Assembly: GCF_014204945.1 (NCBI RefSeq)
Contig: NZ_JACHMN010000002.1
Coordinates: 2,503,001 to 2,567,000 of the forward strand
Origin: Allocatelliglobosispora scoriae
GTDB lineage: Bacteria > Actinomycetota > Actinomycetes > Mycobacteriales > Micromonosporaceae
DNA length: 64,000 nucleotides
Direction: 5' to 3'
The notes under the pieces were generated by a model. That model had not been told where the DNA came from. It searched no databases and saw only the letters and a list, made by a program, of their open reading frames with translations. This document shows, one piece after another, positions 9,345 through 19,909 of the stretch. Position numbers and translations under genes: made by a program. Numbering within the stretch: position 1 is the first letter of the stretch; each line of letters begins with the position of its first letter.

Positions 9345-12300
9345 ATGACCAACCCCGAACCCATCGCCATCATCGGGATGGCCTGCCGCTTCGCCGGCGG
9401 CATCGACTCTCCGGCACAGTTCTGGGAGTTGCTGCGGTCCGGCCGCGACACCATCGGCGTCCTGCCCGACCAGCGCTGGGACTGGTACGCCACCCAGGGC
9501 CGCGAGCACGCAGCCGCCGTCCGCGACGTGACCAGGAGCGGTGCCTTCCTCGACGACGTCAAGGGCTTCGACGCGGACTTCTTCGACATCACCCCGCGCG
9601 AGGCGGCCCTGATGGACCCCCAGCAGCGGATCATCCTCGAACTCTCCTGGGAGGCGTTGGAGCACGCCGGCATCCCGCCCCGCGATCTCGGCGGGACCGA
9701 TACCGGCGTCTTCATCGGGGTTGGCTCGGACGACTACGGACGGCGGCTCCTGGAAGACCTGCCGTCCATCGAGGCGTGGACGGGGATCGGCGGCGCCTAC
9801 TGTGCCGTCGCCAACCGCGTCTCCTACGCGCTGGACCTGCACGGGCCGAGCGTCGCGGTCGACACCGCCTGCTCGTCGTCGCTCGTCTCGATTCACCTTG
9901 CGGCACAGGCGCTGCGGGCCGGCGAGTGCCCGGTGGCGCTCGCCGGCGGCATCCTGGTGATGACCGCACCGGGACTCTCGCTCGTGCTCGACTCGGCGGG
10001 GGCCACCTCGCCCGACGGGCGCAGCAAGTCCTTCGACGCGAGCGCCGACGGCTACGGCCGGGGCGAGGGCGGCGGCGTGGTCGTGCTCAAGCGGCTCGCC
10101 GACGCCCGCCGCGACGGGGACCCCGTTCTCGCGGTGCTGCGGGGCAGCGCGGTGCACCAGGACGGGCGTACCAACGGGATCATGGCGCCCAACGGCGAGG
10201 CGCAAGCGCACCTGATGCGCCGGGCCTACGCCGCGGCCGGGATCGACCCGGCCACGGTCGGCTACGTCGAGGCGCACGGCACCGGCACCCGCGTCGGGGA
10301 CCCGCTGGAGGCGGGGGCGATGACCGCGGTCTTCGCCCCCGGCCGGGCCGCCGACCAGCCGTGCCTCATCGGCTCGGTCAAGCCCAACATCGGTCACCTG
10401 GAAGCGGGTGCGGGCATCGCCGGTGTCATCAAGACGGTGCTCGCGCTGCGGCACCGGGAGATCCCGCCCAGCCTCAACTTCACCACCCCCAACCCGGCGA
10501 TCCCGTGGGACACCGCCGGGTTGAAGGTCGTCACCGAGGTCACCCCGTGGCCGGAGCTCTCCGGCACCCGGCGGGCCGGTGTCTCCGGCTACGGCTACGG
10601 CGGCACCATCGCGCACGTCATCCTGGAGCAGGGCGACCCGATCCGGGTGGTCGCCGACGCGGAGGAGCCCCGATCGGCGCTCTACCCGCTCTCCGGTGCC
10701 ACGCCCGCCGCGATCTCCGATTACGCGGGGAGCCTGGCGGATCTGCTCGACGCCGACGACAGCATCCGCACCTCGGACGTGGGGCACACGCTGGCGCACC
10801 GGCGTACCCACCTGGCTCATCGGGCCGCCGTCTTCGCCGCGGACCGCGACCAGCTCGTCGCGGGCCTGCGGGAGCTGGCCGCGAGCGGCGGTGCCGCGGC
10901 GACCGGCAGCGTCGTCCCGGCCGGGAAAGGGCTGGTCTGGCTCTTCTCCGGACATGGATCACAGTGGACGGGGATGGCCCGCGAGCTGCTCGCGACCGAC
11001 CCGGTCTTCGCCGGGGTGATCGACGATCTGGAACCGATCTTCCTCGGGGAGCTCGGCATCTCGCCCCGGACGACGATCGGTGACGACGCGCCGCAGCCGG
11101 TCGACGTCATCCAGCCGATGATCTTCGCGGTGCAGGTGGGGCTCGCCGCCGTCTGGCGCTCCGTCGGCCTGCGGCCCGACGCGGTGATCGGCCACTCCGT
11201 TGGCGAGATCGCGGCGGCCGTCACCGGCGGCATCCTCACCCTGGAGCAGGGTGCCCGGCTCGTCTGCCGCCGGTCGCTGCTGCTGCGCGAGGTCGCCGGT
11301 CGGGGCGCCATGGCGATGGTCAGCCTGCCTCCGGCCGAGGCCGAGCAGCGCCTCGGCGACCGGCGGGACGTGGTCGTGGCGGTCGCCGCGTCGACCAGCT
11401 CCGCGGTGCTCTCCGGCGACATCGAGGCGATCCGCACGGTGAGCGAGAAGTGGGCGGCCGACGGCATCGGCGTCCGCGCGGTCGACTCGGACGTCGCCTT
11501 CCACAGCCCGCAGATGGACCCGCTCCTCGATGCTCTCGCCACCGCCGTGGCGGACCTGACACCGAGCGCCGCGGCCATCCCCGTCTACACCAGCGCGCTC
11601 CCGGATCCCCGGTCCACGGCACCGCGCGACGGCGCCTACTGGGCCACCAACCTCGGCGGGCAGGTGCGCTTCGCGCAGGCGATCACCGCCGCGGCCGAGG
11701 ACGGTTACCGGCTCTTCCTGGAGGTCTCGCCGCACCCCGTCGTGGAGCACTCGGTCAACGAGACTCTCGACGAGCTCGGCATCGGCGGCACTTACGCCAC
11801 GCACTCGCTGCGGCGCCGCAAGCCCGAGCGGGAGACCCTGCTCGGCAACCTCGGCCTGCTGCACTGCCACGGCGCGACGGTCGACTGGTCGGCGATCTGG
11901 CCCGAGGGCCGACTCGCCGAGCTGCCGAGGACGGCGTGGCAGCACAAGCCGCACTGGGCCGACGAGCCGGTGGGACGCTCCTTCCTCACCGAGCAGCACG
12001 ATGTCGAGAGCAACACCCTGCTCGGCGGTCGGATCAACGTCCACGGCACCACCCCGGCACAGGCCTGGCTCACCTATCTGGACCGGGATTCCCGGCCCTA
12101 CCCGGGCGACCACCCGGTCCGCGAGGTGGAGATCATCCCGGCGGCGGTGCTGCTCAACACCTTCGTCTCGGCCGCCGCTCGGGCCACGTCCTGGCCCGAC
12201 CTGACCGATGTCACGCTGCGGGTGCCGGTCAGCGTCATGACCCCTCGATATCTGCAGGTCGTGCTCCAGGACGGCACGATCCGGCTCTCCTCCCGGATCG

Positions 12301-14540
12301 CCGACGACGAGGCCGACGACAAGGGCTGGGTCACCAACACCCTCGCCGCCGTCGAGCCGCACACCGGGGTGGAGTCGCTGCGGCGCATGGAGCTCGGCGC
12401 CGACGAGGAGCTCCCCGTGGACCACGTCGTGTCCCGGCTCGCCACCCTCGGCGTCGCCGCGATGGGGTTCCCCTGGACGGTGGAGCGCATCCAGCGCGGT
12501 GCGGACACACTGCTCGCGACGGTCCGCGCCGACCCGCACGCCGACGGCGAGCCCGCCAACTGGGCCTCGATCCTCGATGCCGCGCTCTCCGCGGCGTCGG
12601 TCGTCTTCCCCGGTCCGCCGATCCTGCGGATGCCCGCGCACATCCAGCGCGTCACGCTGTCGCCGGTGCCACCGGCGAGGGCCCGGATCGGCGTACGCAT
12701 CGCGGGCGACGACACCGTCGACGTCGAGATCACGGACCTCTCCGGCGCTGTCGTGGGTGTGCTGTCGCGGCTTCGGTACGGCGTGCTCGACAGCGATGTC
12801 GGTGCGGTCACCAGCCCGCGCCGACTCGTCCACGAGCTCGTCTGGCGCCCCGCCGATCGGGTCGAGGCGGCACCGCCCGCGGGCATCGTGCTCGTCGGCC
12901 CGGACACCGGGCTCCTCGGCAGGCTCGCCGAACGGCTCGGCGGCGGCGGGATCGCCCATCGTGTCGTCAGGGACCCGGCCGAGCTGCAGGCGGACGAGCT
13001 CCGCAGCGACCACGCGATCGTGGTGGTGCCGAGCCTCGCCGGTGCCGCCGACGAGGCCGCCACCGCGGCGTCCTGGCTGCTGGCCCGGACCGCGCAGCGG
13101 CTCGCCGGTGCCGGGCTCGCCAACCCGGCCCGGCTCTGGTGCGTCACCCAGGGGGTGCGGGAGAGCGCCGAGGAGCGCTCGCTCGGCCACGCGGCGCTCT
13201 GGGGACTGGGCCGGATCGTCGGCGGTGAGCACCCCGAGTTCTGGGGCGGCACCGTCGACATCGGAGAGTCTCCGCTCGACGTGCCGGCGCTCATCGGGGT
13301 GCTGAGCTCCGTACGCGGCGAGGATGTCATCACCGTCCGCGAGGGCGAGCCGAGCGTGGCCCGCCTGCACCACCTCACCGGCGATCCGGTCCGGCCGCCG
13401 ATGACCTGCCAGCCCGACGGCACCTATCTGATCACCGGCGGGCGGGGCGTCCTCGGTTTCGCGGTGGCGCACTGGCTGGCGGACCGGGGGGCGCGGCGGA
13501 TCGTGCTCGCCGGGCGCCGGGCGCTGCCGTCCCGCGATGTCTGGGACGAGGTCACCGACCCCGGTGAGCTGGCCCAGATCTCCTCGATCCGCTCGCTGGA
13601 GCGGCTCGGCGTCACGGTCGTGACCGTCGCGGTGGACATCGCCGACGCGGCCGAGGCGAAACGGGTGCTCTCCGCCGCCGCGCTGGGACTGCCACCGATC
13701 CGGGGTGTCGTGCACGCCGCCGGCGTCCTTGACAACCGTACGCTGCAGACGCTCGACGAGGAGTCGCTGCGGACGGTGTTGCGGCCCAAGGTGACCGGCG
13801 CGCTCGTGCTGCACCGGCTCTTCCCGCCCGGCAGCCTCGACTTCCTGGTGCTCTTCTCCTCCAGCGGCCAGCTCCTGGGCCTGCCGGGCCAGGCGAGCTA
13901 CGCGGCCGGGAACGCCTTCCTCGACGCGCTCGCCGCACATCGGCGGGCGGCCGGGGACACCGGCACGACGAGCTTCGGCTGGACATCGTGGCGCGGGCTG
14001 GGCATGTCCACCTCGTCGGCGGTGATCGACGCGGAGCTGGCGGCACGGGGCACCGCCGACATCAGCCTCACCGAGGCGTTCGGCGCCTGGGAGCTGGCCG
14101 AGCGCCACGACCTGAGCTACGCCGCGGTGCTGCGGGTCCTCCCGCTGGAGCCCGGCGACCGGCGCCCGCCACTGCTCAGCGAGGTGCCGGCGGATGCACC
14201 CACCGGTGCTGTCGTGACCGAATCGGCGTCCTCGCCGTGGCTCGGGCTGGACCCGCACGAGCAGCACGCCTACCTCGCCGGGGAGATCAGCAGCCAGGTC
14301 GCGGCCGAGACGAGGCTCGCCGCGGCCGAGGTCGACCCGCGACGGCCCCTGGTCGAGATGGGGATCGACTCGGTCATGACGGTCCGGATCCGGCTCGGGC
14401 TGGAGCGGCGCTTCCGGCTGCGGCTGCCCGCGACGCTCTTCTGGGACCGGCCCACGATCGAGGCGATCGCGTCACTCCTCGCGGAGCGGCTCGCCCTCAG
14501 CGCGGAGGCCGATCTCGCCGGGCAGGGAGCTTCCCGATGA
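9345..14540 (+). CDS. Iterative type I PKS (6-methylsalicylic acid synthase type, MdpB/NcsB-like)
   Basis: A 1731-residue synthase with order KS-AT-DH/TH-KR-ACP, the usual size for bacterial MSAS enzymes. KS: DTACSSS with Cys176, then [16 protein letters not shown] near 528 and GHSVGE with Ser618. VAFHS suggests malonyl-CoA. DH/TH near 890-1200 has His in [10 protein letters not shown], where the usual Gly is Glu, and Asp in LDAALS. KR has GGRGVLG near 1364 and the Ser/Tyr pair SSSGQ...ASYAAGN. The ACP phosphopantetheine serine is Ser1676 in GIDSVM. It starts 6 bases after the methyltransferase stop and shares ATGA with the ligase. It probably makes 6-methylsalicylate. A naphthoate is possible but less likely. 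Confidence 0.92.
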   Translation: MTNPEPIAIIGMACRFAGGIDSPAQFWELLRSGRDTIGVLPDQRWDWYATQGREHAAAVRDVTRSGAFLDDVKGFDADFFDITPREAALMDPQQRIILELSWEALEHAGIPPRDLGGTDTGVFIGVGSDDYGRRLLEDLPSIEAWTGIGGAYCAVANRVSYALDLHGPSVAVDTACSSSLVSIHLAAQALRAGECPVALAGGILVMTAPGLSLVLDSAGATSPDGRSKSFDASADGYGRGEGGGVVVLKRLADARRDGDPVLAVLRGSAVHQDGRTNGIMAPNGEAQAHLMRRAYAAAGIDPATVGYVEAHGTGTRVGDPLEAGAMTAVFAPGRAADQPCLIGSVKPNIGHLEAGAGIAGVIKTVLALRHREIPPSLNFTTPNPAIPWDTAGLKVVTEVTPWPELSGTRRAGVSGYGYGGTIAHVILEQGDPIRVVADAEEPRSALYPLSGATPAAISDYAGSLADLLDADDSIRTSDVGHTLAHRRTHLAHRAAVFAADRDQLVAGLRELAASGGAAATGSVVPAGKGLVWLFSGHGSQWTGMARELLATDPVFAGVIDDLEPIFLGELGISPRTTIGDDAPQPVDVIQPMIFAVQVGLAAVWRSVGLRPDAVIGHSVGEIAAAVTGGILTLEQGARLVCRRSLLLREVAGRGAMAMVSLPPAEAEQRLGDRRDVVVAVAASTSSAVLSGDIEAIRTVSEKWAADGIGVRAVDSDVAFHSPQMDPLLDALATAVADLTPSAAAIPVYTSALPDPRSTAPRDGAYWATNLGGQVRFAQAITAAAEDGYRLFLEVSPHPVVEHSVNETLDELGIGGTYATHSLRRRKPERETLLGNLGLLHCHGATVDWSAIWPEGRLAELPRTAWQHKPHWADEPVGRSFLTEQHDVESNTLLGGRINVHGTTPAQAWLTYLDRDSRPYPGDHPVREVEIIPAAVLLNTFVSAAARATSWPDLTDVTLRVPVSVMTPRYLQVVLQDGTIRLSSRIADDEADDKGWVTNTLAAVEPHTGVESLRRMELGADEELPVDHVVSRLATLGVAAMGFPWTVERIQRGADTLLATVRADPHADGEPANWASILDAALSAASVVFPGPPILRMPAHIQRVTLSPVPPARARIGVRIAGDDTVDVEITDLSGAVVGVLSRLRYGVLDSDVGAVTSPRRLVHELVWRPADRVEAAPPAGIVLVGPDTGLLGRLAERLGGGGIAHRVVRDPAELQADELRSDHAIVVVPSLAGAADEAATAASWLLARTAQRLAGAGLANPARLWCVTQGVRESAEERSLGHAALWGLGRIVGGEHPEFWGGTVDIGESPLDVPALIGVLSSVRGEDVITVREGEPSVARLHHLTGDPVRPPMTCQPDGTYLITGGRGVLGFAVAHWLADRGARRIVLAGRRALPSRDVWDEVTDPGELAQISSIRSLERLGVTVVTVAVDIADAAEAKRVLSAAALGLPPIRGVVHAAGVLDNRTLQTLDEESLRTVLRPKVTGALVLHRLFPPGSLDFLVLFSSSGQLLGLPGQASYAAGNAFLDALAAHRRAAGDTGTTSFGWTSWRGLGMSTSSAVIDAELAARGTADISLTEAFGAWELAERHDLSYAAVLRVLPLEPGDRRPPLLSEVPADAPTGAVVTESASSPWLGLDPHEQHAYLAGEISSQVAAETRLAAAEVDPRRPLVEMGIDSVMTVRIRLGLERRFRLRLPATLFWDRPTIEAIASLLAERLALSAEADLAGQGASR

Positions 14541-16204
14541 TCATCGACGGCGTGGTGCCCTGGCCGGAGGAGGTCGCCGACGGATACCGGAAGGCGGGCT
14601 GCTGGCAGGGCAAGCCGCTCGGCTCGCTCCTGTGGGAGTGGGCGCAGCGGTGGGGGGACCGGGTCGCCGTCGTCGACGGCGAGCACCGGCTCACCTACCT
14701 CGACCTGGCGCTGCGCGCCGACAGCCTCGCCGAGCGGTTCGCCGCTCGGGGGCTCGGCCACGGTGACACGGTCCTCGTGCAGCTCCCCAACTGCTGGGAG
14801 TTCGTCGCCGTCACGATGGCGTGCTTCCGCATCGGCGTCGTGCCGGTGATGATGCTGCCGCCGCACCGGGAGTACGAGCTGGGCTCCATCGGGACCCATG
14901 TCCGGGCGAAGGCGATCATCGTGCCCGACACCTGGAAGGGCTACGACCACCAGGACCTGGCGCACCGGGTCGCGGCGACGCTGCCCGACCCGGCCCTGGT
15001 GCTCGTGGTCGGCGACGAGGTGCACGGCGAGAGCATCGACGTGCGGGGGCTCATCGACCACGACGGCGACCCCGGTCCGCGGCGGCGGCTGCTCGACGAG
15101 TGGGCACCGGCCGGGTCGGATGTCGCGCTCTTCCTCCTGTCCGGGGGGACCACCGGCGTACCGAAGGTGATCAGCCGGACGCACGACGACTACGCGTACA
15201 ACATCCGGCGGGTCGTGCGGGCGTGCGACTTCGACCTGGACACGGTCTACCTCGCCGTGCTCCCGGCCGGGCACAACTTCCCGCTCGCCAACCCCGGCAT
15301 CCTCGGCGCGCTGCACGCCGGGGGCCGGGCGGTCCTGCTCCCCTCGCCCCGGCCGGAGCCCGTCTTCGCCGCGATCGAGGCTGAGCGGGTCACCGCCACG
15401 TCGGCGGTCCCGGCCGTGGCGATCACCTGGGCCGAGGCCGCCGCGAACAGCACGCGCGACCTGAGCAGCCTGCAATATGTCCACATCGGAGGATCAACGC
15501 TCGCGCCCGAGACCGCCGCGCGCATCGGTCCGGCCCTCAACTGCAAGATCCAGCAGGTGTACGGGATGGCTGAGGGCCTGATCTGCTACACCCGGACCGA
15601 CGCGCCGGACGAGATCGCCCACTCGACCCAGGGCACCCCGATCAGCCCCCTCGACGAGCTGCTCGTCGTCGGGCCGGACGGCCTGGCGGTGGCCCCCGGC
15701 GAGATCGGGGAGCTGCTCACCCGGGGCCCCTACACGCCGCGCGGATATGTCGGCGTTCCGGCCCAGAACAGCGTCTCCTTCACTCCCGACGGCTGGTTCC
15801 GCACCGGTGACCTGGTGCGGATCACCGCCGAGGGCAACGTCGTCGTCAGCGGCCGGGTGAAGGACCTGATCAACCGAGGTGGCGAGAAGATCTCGGCCGG
15901 CGAGATCGAGACCCTGGTCCAGGAGCTGCCCGAGGTGGCGGAGGTGGCCGCGGTGCCGCTGCCCGATCCGATCGTCGGCGAGCGGGTCTGCGTCTTCGTC
16001 AGCCTGCACCCCGGCCGAGAGCTGACGCTGGCCGGAGTCGCCGCCGCCCTCACCGACCGGGGCGTGGCGGCATTCAAGATCCCGGAACGCCTGGAGGTAC
16101 TGCCCGACCTCCCGCACACCCCCATCGGCAAGCCCGACAAGAAGGTGCTGAGCCTGCTGCTGACCGGAGGTGAGGGTCCGGCGGCAGCCCCCGGGTCGCC
16201 CTAA
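14537..16204 (+). CDS. Aryl-acid CoA ligase, MdpB2/NcsB2-like
   Basis: A 555-residue ANL-superfamily adenylate-forming enzyme. The P-loop-like LLSGGTTGVPKVISRTH, VYGMAEGL in the A5 region, WFRTGDLV and the C-terminal lysine in TPIGKPDKK are all present. The N-terminus (WQGKPLGSLLWEWA) resembles 2,3-dihydroxybenzoate/salicylate-AMP ligases. Its ATG overlaps the PKS stop (ATGA), so the two are translationally coupled. The expected job is to convert the free methylsalicylate into its CoA thioester for C-methylation and later acyl transfer to the aminosugar. That role is inferred from maduropeptin and neocarzinostatin counterparts. Confidence 0.9.
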   Translation: MIIDGVVPWPEEVADGYRKAGCWQGKPLGSLLWEWAQRWGDRVAVVDGEHRLTYLDLALRADSLAERFAARGLGHGDTVLVQLPNCWEFVAVTMACFRIGVVPVMMLPPHREYELGSIGTHVRAKAIIVPDTWKGYDHQDLAHRVAATLPDPALVLVVGDEVHGESIDVRGLIDHDGDPGPRRRLLDEWAPAGSDVALFLLSGGTTGVPKVISRTHDDYAYNIRRVVRACDFDLDTVYLAVLPAGHNFPLANPGILGALHAGGRAVLLPSPRPEPVFAAIEAERVTATSAVPAVAITWAEAAANSTRDLSSLQYVHIGGSTLAPETAARIGPALNCKIQQVYGMAEGLICYTRTDAPDEIAHSTQGTPISPLDELLVVGPDGLAVAPGEIGELLTRGPYTPRGYVGVPAQNSVSFTPDGWFRTGDLVRITAEGNVVVSGRVKDLINRGGEKISAGEIETLVQELPEVAEVAAVPLPDPIVGERVCVFVSLHPGRELTLAGVAAALTDRGVAAFKIPERLEVLPDLPHTPIGKPDKKVLSLLLTGGEGPAAAPGSP

Positions 16205-16217
16205 CCGGCCGACCCCC

Positions 16218-16253
16218 GGAGGGCCGCCGCCGCTCTACCGCCGGCGGCCCTCC
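16218..16253. terminator. Hairpin after the salicylate operon
   Basis: GGAGGGCCGCCG pairs with CGGCGGCCCTCC, starting 14 bases after the CoA-ligase stop codon. Confidence 0.7.
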
Positions 16254-16277
16254 GCCCACTCCCTTCCCTCTCCATCT

Positions 16278-16361
16278 CCATATTCGCGTTGATCAAGGGA
16301 AGACTCACCATCCCGGGTGTCCGGTATGCGGCGAGTCTTCCCTTGATCAACGCGAATATGG
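16278..16361. repeat. Family C palindrome, copy 1
   Basis: An 84-base inverted repeat with arms built on CCATATTCGCGTTGATCAAG and a conserved loop. It is nearly identical to the copy at 32881-32978. It lies between convergent genes, beside the hairpin at 16218. Confidence 0.85.
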
Positions 16362-16366
16362 AGGGG

Positions 16367-17209
16367 CTAACCGCGGGCGGTGAGGACTTTCGTCAGGAGA
16401 CTTATGAACTCCTCGGGGTGGGTGACGTAACCTACGTGGCCGCCGGGGAAGTCCAGGATCTCGGTGCCCACCCACTCGGCCAGGACCTGGTTGGGCCAGT
16501 ACGGGAAGTCGCCGCGCGAGGTGGTGCCACCGGCGAGGACGAGCTTCTCCGCCGCCGCGCACAACCGTTCCCGGTCGGGCAGGTAGGCGGGGTAGGTCCG
16601 GATCTCGTGCTCGAACCAGAACGGCTGGTTGCCACGGATCCGCTCCAGCATCTCGGCGAGCTGGTGCGGCGACTGCGCGGTGTTCTCCGGCGCCTTCGTC
16701 GGGGTGCCCATCCCCATCTTGTTGCGGAACATCTGCCGCCCCGCCTCGATCCCGGCGGCCCGGTAGACGATGTAGAGGTCCTCGTAGAAGCGCAGCCACT
16801 CCTGCGCGTCGGGCAGGATCGAGGCGAGCGGCGGCTCGTGCGCGATGAGCGTACGCAGCCGCTGCGGCGCCCGTTCCAGCATCGCCAGCGCGACGATCGC
16901 CCCGGAGCTGCTGCCGAAGGCGTGCGCCGTCGCCGCGCCCACGTGGTCGAGGAGCCGGACGGCGTCGTCGGCGTCCATCGCGACGCGGTCGGCGTCCACG
17001 AACGGCTCGTGCTGCGGGCTGCGGGAGAAGCCGCGCCGGTCATAGGTGACCACGGTGTAAGAATCGGCGAGCGCGTTCGCCACCGGCCCGAAGGGCGCCG
17101 CGTCCCCGTTACCGGTGGGGATGATCAGAAACGTGGGGCCGGACCCGCGTACCTCGAAATAGAGGCTGGCGCCCGGGACATCGAGCATGTCGGTGTTGAT
17201 TCTGTGCAT
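16367..17209 (-). CDS. Alpha/beta hydrolase
   Basis: A 280-residue single-domain hydrolase. The nucleophile elbow is AFGSSSGAIVALA, and the His region near the C-terminus (FPGGHVGYVTHPEEF) completes a plausible triad. It resembles small-molecule esterases/lactonases rather than epoxide hydrolases of the EphF type used in enediyne cores. GGAGGACC precedes the ATG. It diverges from the sugar C-methyltransferase, and operator site 3 sits 56 bases upstream, so it is probably co-regulated with the cluster. The substrate is unknown. Ester cleavage of an intermediate or release of a misprimed acyl group are both possible. Confidence 0.8.
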   Translation of the reverse strand: MHRINTDMLDVPGASLYFEVRGSGPTFLIIPTGNGDAAPFGPVANALADSYTVVTYDRRGFSRSPQHEPFVDADRVAMDADDAVRLLDHVGAATAHAFGSSSGAIVALAMLERAPQRLRTLIAHEPPLASILPDAQEWLRFYEDLYIVYRAAGIEAGRQMFRNKMGMGTPTKAPENTAQSPHQLAEMLERIRGNQPFWFEHEIRTYPAYLPDRERLCAAAEKLVLAGGTTSRGDFPYWPNQVLAEWVGTEILDFPGGHVGYVTHPEEFISLLTKVLTARG

Positions 17210-17264
17210 CGGTCCTCCAGGTCACTGCGCACGCCGTCGCATCGTCACAGCCGCAGGCGGCCAC

Positions 17265-17282
17265 GGCACCTCTTCGATTGCC
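17265..17282 (-). promoter_or_regulatory. Putative cluster operator, site 3 (minus orientation)
   Basis: Read on the minus strand: GGCAATCGAAGAGGTGCC, with perfect GGCA/TGCC arms and the conserved TCGAAGAG centre. It lies 56 bases from the hydrolase start and about 98 bases from the C-methyltransferase ATG at 17380. Confidence 0.6.
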
Positions 17283-17379
17283 GAGGGCCGCAGCGGCCCT
17301 GCCCGGAGCGGGTGCCGCGGTGGCGAACCGGCATCCGGGGAGAAGCGGGACCCGAGTGCCAGTCAATAGGCTCCGACCC

Positions 17380-18597
17380 ATGTTCAGATGTCGGGTTTGT
17401 GGCGGCAAGGTGCAGGAATTCGTCGACCTGGGGCGCCAACCCACGGCGAATGGATTCCTCCTGCCGGAGGAGGTCGACCGGGAGTTCTTCTTCCGGCTCG
17501 CGGTGGGCGTGTGCGAGCTCTGCACGATGGTGCAGCTCCTGGAGGAGGTGCCGCAGGACCTCCGCTACCACGGGAGTTACCGCTACCACGCGTCCGGCTC
17601 GGCGAGCCACCGCGAGCACTTCGCGGCGAACGCGCGGCGCTTCATGGCGACCGAGCTCACCGGTGCGGACCCCTTCATCGTGGAGATCGGCTGCAACGAC
17701 GGCGTGATGCTCTCCACGATCGCCGCGGCGGGCGTCCGCCACCTCGGTGTCGAACCGTCGGCCAACGTGGCGGAGCTGGCCCGCGCCAAGGGCGTGACGG
17801 TGCTGAGCGAGTTCTTCGACCAGGCGACCGCGACCGCGATCCGGGCCGAGCACGGCCCCGCCGATGTCATCTTCGGTGCCAACACGATCTGCCACATCGC
17901 CCACATCGGCTCGGTCTTCCAGGGCATCGACGCGCTGCTCGGCCCGAACGGCGTCTTCATTTTCGAGGAGCCCTACCTCGGCACGATCGTCGAGGGCAAC
18001 GCCTTCGACCAGATCTATGACGAGCACGTCTTCTACTTCAGCGTCACCTCGGTGCAGGCGATGGCGGAGCACTTCGGCTTCGATCTGGTCAACGCCGAGC
18101 ACATCGCGATGCACGGCGGCGAGATCCGCTACACGCTGGCCCGCAAGGGTGCCCGCAAGCCGGCCGCCGCCGTCAACGAGCTGCTCGCCGACGAGCTGAC
18201 CCGCAACCTCTCGGAGCCCGAGACCTTCGCCCAGTTCGGCCGCAACGTCGAGCGCATCCGGCACGACCTGCTCGCGGTCCTCAACAAGATCAAGAGCGAT
18301 GGCAAAACCGTCGTCGGGTACGGCGCACCGGGCAAGAGCTCGACCGTGACGAATTACTGCGGGATCGGCACCGACCTGGTGCCCTTCGTCTGCGATTCCA
18401 CCCCGGCGAAGCAGGGACACCTGGTGCCCGGCTCGCACCTGCCGGTCCGCCCGCCGACCGCCTTCGCCGACCCCTACCCCGACTACGCCCTGCTCTTCGC
18501 GTGGAACCACGCCGAGGAGATCATGGCGAAGGAGCAGGCGTTCCGCGACGCGGGCGGCGAGTGGATCCTCTTCGTCCCCGAGGTCCGCGTCCTCTGA
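17380..18597 (+). CDS. NDP-sugar C-methyltransferase (TylC3/EvaC type)
   Basis: About 405 residues with the three-part layout of sugar C-methyltransferases: an N-terminal zinc-binding domain (CRVCGG, CELC), the SAM domain (FIVEIGCNDGVMLSTI), and a C-terminal Methyltransf_14 domain with GYGAPGKSSTVTNY. The His in IAMHGGEIRYTLA matches the catalytic region of the family. It puts a branch methyl on a 4-keto sugar, usually at C3, and fits a 3-C-methyl-4-aminopentose (madurosamine-like). The ATG directly before the zinc site is chosen. A GTG at 17356 is an alternative. It is followed by a strong terminator. Confidence 0.9.
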   Translation: MFRCRVCGGKVQEFVDLGRQPTANGFLLPEEVDREFFFRLAVGVCELCTMVQLLEEVPQDLRYHGSYRYHASGSASHREHFAANARRFMATELTGADPFIVEIGCNDGVMLSTIAAAGVRHLGVEPSANVAELARAKGVTVLSEFFDQATATAIRAEHGPADVIFGANTICHIAHIGSVFQGIDALLGPNGVFIFEEPYLGTIVEGNAFDQIYDEHVFYFSVTSVQAMAEHFGFDLVNAEHIAMHGGEIRYTLARKGARKPAAAVNELLADELTRNLSEPETFAQFGRNVERIRHDLLAVLNKIKSDGKTVVGYGAPGKSSTVTNYCGIGTDLVPFVCDSTPAKQGHLVPGSHLPVRPPTAFADPYPDYALLFAWNHAEEIMAKEQAFRDAGGEWILFVPEVRVL

Positions 18598-18605
18598 TCC
18601 CCGCG

Positions 18606-18642
18606 GAACGGGTGCCCCGCGGTCCTGGCGGGGCACCCGTTC
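18606..18642. terminator. Terminator after the C-methyltransferase
   Basis: Perfect 15-base arms GAACGGGTGCCCCGC and GCGGGGCACCCGTTC enclose a 7-base loop, 9 bases after the stop codon. Confidence 0.85.
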
Positions 18643-18706
18643 GGTCAGCAGGTCTGGAGTCGGCAGGGATACCGACCACTCTGGATTTCGCGCTAGCGTT
18701 CTCGCC

Positions 18707-19888
18707 GTGGCCGGGCATGTCTTCATCAGCTACAGCCGGAGAGACGGCACCTACGTGCGTCGGCTCGTGGACCATCTGCGGTCCGCCGGGGTCGAGGTCT
18801 GGCTGGACGGCGACGGGATCGACTACGGCGATCGCTGGGCCACCGTCATCTCCGAGCGGGTCGACACCAGCGCGGTGTTCGTCCCGGTGATGAGCCCGGC
18901 GAGCGAGGGCTCCGAGTGGGTCGAGCGGGAGCTGGTCCGCGCTCAGGACGGCGGCCGTCCGATCATGCCGATCCTGCTGTCCGGCCGCCCGTTCTTCCGG
19001 CTCAACGCCACCCAGTTCGAAGACGTCACCGGCGACCGCATGCCGCAGGACCGGTTCGTCGCGAAGCTGCGAACGCTGGCTCCGGCGGCCGACAGCGCCC
19101 CGCAGGTGCCGGCTCGGCCGGCACCTGCGGTGACGCCGCGCCGGAGCCGGCCGAGCACCCCGACGACCACTGCCGCCCCGACCGCCGGCCGGCTCGGTGC
19201 TCGGCTGGTGTGCGGCCTCGCGCTGGCGCTGAATCTCGCCGCCGCGATCGGGCTCGGCGTCGGTCACATCCCGGTCGGCCTCAGCACGGCCTGGCTCGGT
19301 GCGGTGCTCCTCGGCGGCACGATTCTCGCGCTGACGGGCCTCCGGCATTTCGATCATGTATTTCCAGGTGTGTGGGCCGTGGCCCTCGGCCTCGTCATCC
19401 TGCTCGTGACCATCGTCCCGCCGGCGCCGTGGCCCGCGCCGACCAGCACCGGCGACATCATCGCGCGGGTCATCGGCGGGCTCGTGGCGCTGCTCGGCCT
19501 CGTCAGCGTGTGGGCGGAAGGCTTACCGCTGTGGGTGGTCTTCGACGGCGACGACCTCATCGGCCTGTGCCTCGGCGGCATCAGCGTGGCGGCCGCCGTC
19601 GCCGTGTTCATGCCGCGAGGCACCACCGAGGCGACGGTGCTCGTCCTGTTCGGCATGGTGCTGACGGTCAACCTGCGCGCCACCGGACGGACCCGGCTGC
19701 TGGTCGGATCTGCCGCACTCGTCGCAGCCGCAGGCCTGCTGACGGACCTGCTGATCGGCGGCTGGCCCGGACTCTCGGTACTGTGGCCCGGCATCGGCAC
19801 CACCCTGCTGGCAACGGCTGCCATCACCCGGATGATCACCGCGCCGCTTGGAAGCGGAAGATCCGACCCTTCCCAGCCATCACGATAG
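18707..19888 (+). CDS. TIR-domain polytopic membrane protein
   Basis: A 393-residue protein. Residues 1-130 form a TIR domain (HVFISYSRRDGTYV, VEVWLDGDGID, and SEWVERELVRA with the Glu often catalytic in NADase TIRs). A Pro/Arg/Ala-rich linker follows, and then about eight hydrophobic helices fill the rest. The start GTG has no clear ribosome binding site and may be leaderless. An in-frame TTA codon at 19523 would make it depend on the rare leucyl-tRNA BldA in Streptomyces-like hosts. It has no operator copy and sits in a non-biosynthetic patch. TIR proteins act in signalling or NAD depletion during defence. No defence partner is seen here. Confidence 0.85.
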   Translation: MAGHVFISYSRRDGTYVRRLVDHLRSAGVEVWLDGDGIDYGDRWATVISERVDTSAVFVPVMSPASEGSEWVERELVRAQDGGRPIMPILLSGRPFFRLNATQFEDVTGDRMPQDRFVAKLRTLAPAADSAPQVPARPAPAVTPRRSRPSTPTTTAAPTAGRLGARLVCGLALALNLAAAIGLGVGHIPVGLSTAWLGAVLLGGTILALTGLRHFDHVFPGVWAVALGLVILLVTIVPPAPWPAPTSTGDIIARVIGGLVALLGLVSVWAEGLPLWVVFDGDDLIGLCLGGISVAAAVAVFMPRGTTEATVLVLFGMVLTVNLRATGRTRLLVGSAALVAAAGLLTDLLIGGWPGLSVLWPGIGTTLLATAAITRMITAPLGSGRSDPSQPSR

Positions 19889-19909
19889 GTTCTGCCGATC
19901 GATATGGCG

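Noticed and set aside
10959-14267. A 1102-codon open frame opposite the iterative PKS, and similar long antisense frames opposite other genes (for example 3302-4771, 16289-17707, 59914-63912)
   Set aside because: They are mirror frames produced by high GC at third positions. The residue composition is Arg/Gly/Asp-rich without motifs, while the opposite strand encodes recognised domains.
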